From Ferdinandcohnia sp036965045 (GTDB lineage: Bacteria; Bacillota; Bacilli; Bacillales; Bacillaceae_L): 64,000 bases of DNA. Positions 61,605 through 64,000 of the stretch are shown here, piece after piece (position 1 is the stretch's first letter; every line of letters starts with the position of its first letter). Both the position numbers and the translations under genes were made by a program. The notes under the pieces are model-generated. The model did no database searches. It saw only the letters and a list, made by a program, of their open reading frames with translations, and was not told the origin of the DNA. The stretch lies in NCBI RefSeq assembly GCF_036965045.1, contig NZ_JBALOV010000011.1, positions 1 through 64,000 on the forward strand. The letters run 5' to 3'.

Positions 61605-62717
61605 TTAACTATTGTGAGTAATTATTGTTTTATAAAAATTACTGACTCTCTTTTTTATCAATTTTATATATAGGGATTGGTAACTTCTGTTCGAATCATT
61701 TGCCTTCAGTTCGGTTTCTACTAAATATTTAGATGGGAAAATCCAAGCAAAGATTTCAGCAATACTATGAGTAAATTGATCAAAACTAAAAATTTGATAA
61801 TCGAAGAAATCTAAATATTTTCGAATGGATTTTTCTTCTGGTTGTAATAAATTTTCGTAACTCCAGGTTAATATAGATTTTTTCTTAATAAGCATCTTTC
61901 TTTCGTCTAAAAATGAGAATTGATTATAAACGATAGATAATGTCCTAATTATCCTATTTAGCGTCTTATCTTTATTAGCTTCTTTAAATATCTTTTGGTA
62001 TGAGATGTCTAAAACATTATTGTTAATAAGCTGTAAAATATCAAGAAAATATTTTAAAGAATTCATATTATGTCGCCAGCCGTGGAGGGTAATCATATAA
62101 AATGTGTGTTGGTCAGATAATTCTTTAATATAATTTGAATTTCTTAGTGGGTATGCATCCTTCCATAATTTTTCAGTGTTCAAGCTAGAAGTTTTAGGGT
62201 CTACAATATTCCAATGTATCTCGACCATCAATGGAATAGGTGAGTGTGGCAATTCTCGAAAAAAAGTTAAATTAAAACCAGACTGAACAGCCTTAGGATC
62301 TGGAGTAAATCTAAGTTCTTTTATACATTCAATAGCCTTATCCAGCAGATTAGGTTTTACAAGTAAATCAATATCCGATGTTCCTCTAGCCCCAACATGC
62401 CCAAAATACTTCTCCGCAAACCATACCCCTTTCAAAGGAATTACTTCAATTCCAACTTTCTCAAACTCTCGTAAAATGAGTTCTGTCTGATTCTTAATAA
62501 ACAGATTTTGATACAAAGCTTTAGTGTACTTTTGTTTTAGTCGTTCTTGAAAGAAGGGAGGAGTATGCTCCAATTGTTTGTTTTGCTTTAATAAATGATA
62601 GATCTGAGAGGAAATACCGAAAAATTCGATGTCTTCAATTGCTCCCCAATAGTACTTCTCATCAATTGGAAATGGAAATGTAGAATCATATATAGCACGA
62701 ATTAATTCAATGGCCAT
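61605..62717 (-). CDS. Nucleotidyltransferase-like lasso tailoring protein (PsmN type)
   Basis: A 370-residue protein of the NTP_transf_5 family; LKGVWFAEKYFGHVGARGTSDIDLLVKPN (seen here as IPLKGVWFAEKYFG and RGTSDIDLLVKP) carries the paired Asp metal ligands. A homologue, PsmN, adds a hexose to the phosphorylated C-terminal Ser of pseudomycoidin. It converges on the lasso operon and is downstream of an ABC gene on the same strand. AGGGAGGAG precedes the ATG. Functional call rests on family and context. Confidence 0.75.
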   Translation of the reverse strand: MAIELIRAIYDSTFPFPIDEKYYWGAIEDIEFFGISSQIYHLLKQNKQLEHTPPFFQERLKQKYTKALYQNLFIKNQTELILREFEKVGIEVIPLKGVWFAEKYFGHVGARGTSDIDLLVKPNLLDKAIECIKELRFTPDPKAVQSGFNLTFFRELPHSPIPLMVEIHWNIVDPKTSSLNTEKLWKDAYPLRNSNYIKELSDQHTFYMITLHGWRHNMNSLKYFLDILQLINNNVLDISYQKIFKEANKDKTLNRIIRTLSIVYNQFSFLDERKMLIKKKSILTWSYENLLQPEEKSIRKYLDFFDYQIFSFDQFTHSIAEIFAWIFPSKYLVETELKANDSNRSYQSLYIKLIKKRVSNFYKTIITHNS

Positions 62718-62736
62718 TGTGAAAACTCCTCCCTTG

Positions 62737-64000
62737 TTAACTTGAAACTAATGACAACTCAGGCACTTTAGTTTCAAATTGTGATTTATATAGATTGTGA
62801 TAAAGCCCCATTTCCTTTAATAATTGTTCGTGTTTTCCTATTTGAACAATTTTTCCTTCATTCATTACTACAATTAGGTCTGCATTTTGGATAGTGGATA
62901 AGCGATGGGCAATAACCAATGTCGTTCTATTTTTCATTAAGCGTTCCAGTGCACTTTTAACATAAAATTCAGTTTCACTGTCCAGAGCTGAAGTGGCTTC
63001 GTCTAGTAATAAAATTGGAGAATCCTTAAGAAGTGCTCTTGCTATTGCAACGCGTTGTTTTTGCCCACCCGATAACTTCACACCACGCTCTCCAATTTTG
63101 GTGTCATAACCTTCAGGTAAAGTCATTACAAATTCATGGATATTTGCGTTTTGAGCTGCCTCAATCATTTCTGCTTCGGTCACATTAGGACGTGCAATAA
63201 GTAAATTTTCTTTTATTGTGCCATCGAAAAGGAAAGATTCTTGTGGTACTAGGGCTATTGAACTTCTTATTTCTGAAATTGATAGTTCATCAGCACACTT
63301 TCCGTCAATTATAATTTTACCTTCCTGGGGCTTATAAAATCGTAATAATAGATTAAATAATGTCGTTTTACCAGCACCACTGTGGCCAACTAACGCAATT
63401 ACTTTTCCTGCTGGAATATCTAGATTAAAATCTTTAAAAACTTGTTTGCCTTCCTCGTAACCAAATGAAAGATCTTTAAACTTAATTGAAGGACCAGTTT
63501 TATTTGGTATTTGATGCGTCGGCAAATTATGTGTTTCCGGCTCGTAATCTAGTACATTTGAAATTCGTTCAATCGCGGTTATCGAGTGTTGAAATCCCGC
63601 CCATAGACCTGCAATACCTGATAGGGGATAAATTAAATGTCCCATCAGTGTTAGAAAAATAAATAAAGAGCCAACTGTAATTTCTTGAATCGATACAAAA
63701 TATGCCCCTAAACAAAGGCTTAATAAATAGGCAACCGAACTGATTGTCTGTGAGATAGAATAAAACCATCCCCGAAGTTTTGTGTTTTGCAATTCTAAGT
63801 TATAAAGATCGTTGTTTTGCTTCGCATATTTTCTATGAAATATCTTTTCTAAAGTAAACGACCGGATTACAGATAACCCTTGAAAAGATTCATTAAGTAA
63901 AGTGTTCATATCACTATACAATTTGTGTATTTTTCTGCTGTTTTTTCGAAGGATAAGTCCAAAAAATGCTCCTATAAATAATCCCAGAGGGGCAATTAAA
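62737..64000 (-). CDS. Second ABC exporter, cut by the window edge
   Basis: C-terminal part of a half-size ABC exporter. The frame stays open to the right edge (LIAPLGLFIGAFFGLILRKN is still in frame past the internal TTG 63921), so the gene begins outside. The ATPase has Walker A VGHSGAGKTTL, signature LSGGQKQR, Walker B ILLLDEATSALD and H-loop IAHRLS. Lies 20 bases before the nucleotidyltransferase gene, so they are probably co-transcribed. Possibly an immunity or second export unit, or an MsbA-like general exporter. Confidence 0.85.
   Translation of the reverse strand, partial: LIAPLGLFIGAFFGLILRKNSRKIHKLYSDMNTLLNESFQGLSVIRSFTLEKIFHRKYAKQNNDLYNLELQNTKLRGWFYSISQTISSVAYLLSLCLGAYFVSIQEITVGSLFIFLTLMGHLIYPLSGIAGLWAGFQHSITAIERISNVLDYEPETHNLPTHQIPNKTGPSIKFKDLSFGYEEGKQVFKDFNLDIPAGKVIALVGHSGAGKTTLFNLLLRFYKPQEGKIIIDGKCADELSISEIRSSIALVPQESFLFDGTIKENLLIARPNVTEAEMIEAAQNANIHEFVMTLPEGYDTKIGERGVKLSGGQKQRVAIARALLKDSPILLLDEATSALDSETEFYVKSALERLMKNRTTLVIAHRLSTIQNADLIVVMNEGKIVQIGKHEQLLKEMGLYHNLYKSQFETKVPELSLVSS

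Noticed and set aside
1..64000. CRISPR arrays, tRNA or rRNA genes
   Set aside because: No regularly spaced direct repeats and no tRNA- or rRNA-like segments were noticed in the window.

Overview
The window is chromosomal DNA from a low-GC Gram-positive endospore former of the Bacillaceae. The left third has the Bacillus subtilis-type gene order yqgS-yqgT-yqgU-yqgW-yqgX-yqgY, comGA-comGG, yqzE, yqzG, then the biofilm locus (sinR/sinI, tapA-sipW-tasA) and an eps operon. Most genes start next to strong AGGAGG-type ribosome sites, and GTG, TTG and one apparent ATA start occur. The species cannot be fixed from the sequence alone. A Bacillus/Neobacillus-like genome fits.

Layout. 0-8.3 kb: envelope and housekeeping genes (LTA synthase, gamma-D-glutamyl endopeptidase, lipoprotein, metallo-beta-lactamase-fold hydrolase, MidA-like methyltransferase, SufR-like regulator). 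8.6-13 kb: the seven-gene comG pseudopilus operon and yqzE. 13.2-16.5 kb: moaA and small membrane or lipoprotein genes. 16.5-23.3 kb: the biofilm matrix locus. It holds sinR with a small sinI overlapping its 3' end, a zinc-ribbon gene, tapA (apparently starting at ATA), sipW, two TasA/CalY-family fibre proteins, a choice-anchor-L protein, a TasA-associated membrane protein and a second XRE regulator.

23.4-55 kb: a large exopolysaccharide region. It begins with epsA, epsB, an EAR (epsC) antitermination RNA, epsC, galU, a Wzy-type polymerase, epsL, epsM, epsN and glycosyltransferases. A second block opens with a PglK-like ABC flippase. It carries a full set for CMP-Kdo or a Kdo-like sugar (KdsA, KdsB, KdsC, KdsD homologues), which is unusual in a Gram-positive, with three GNGPS-motif proteins that resemble CstI-type transferases. 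Further right are an IS110-family (IS1111-like) element that splits a GT2 gene, a decayed duplicate of a GT4 gene, a TviB/TviC-like pair for UDP-GalNAcA-type sugars, and two acyltransferases.

55.1-64 kb: a paeninodin/pseudomycoidin-type lasso peptide cluster. It has the cyclase, a 52-residue precursor ending in Ser, an HPr-kinase-like peptide kinase, a B2 leader peptidase, an ABC exporter and a methyltransferase, then convergent nucleotidyltransferase and second ABC genes, the latter running off the right edge. No B1/RRE gene is visible.

The unifying observation is a family of 16-bp SinR-like operators (GTTCTT-N4-AAGAAC). They sit before sinR, the zinc-ribbon gene, tapA, the second XRE gene, epsA, the EAR, the ABC flippase block, both GT4 copies and the lasso cluster. 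This suggests one biofilm regulon controlling matrix fibres, polysaccharide and a modified lasso peptide.
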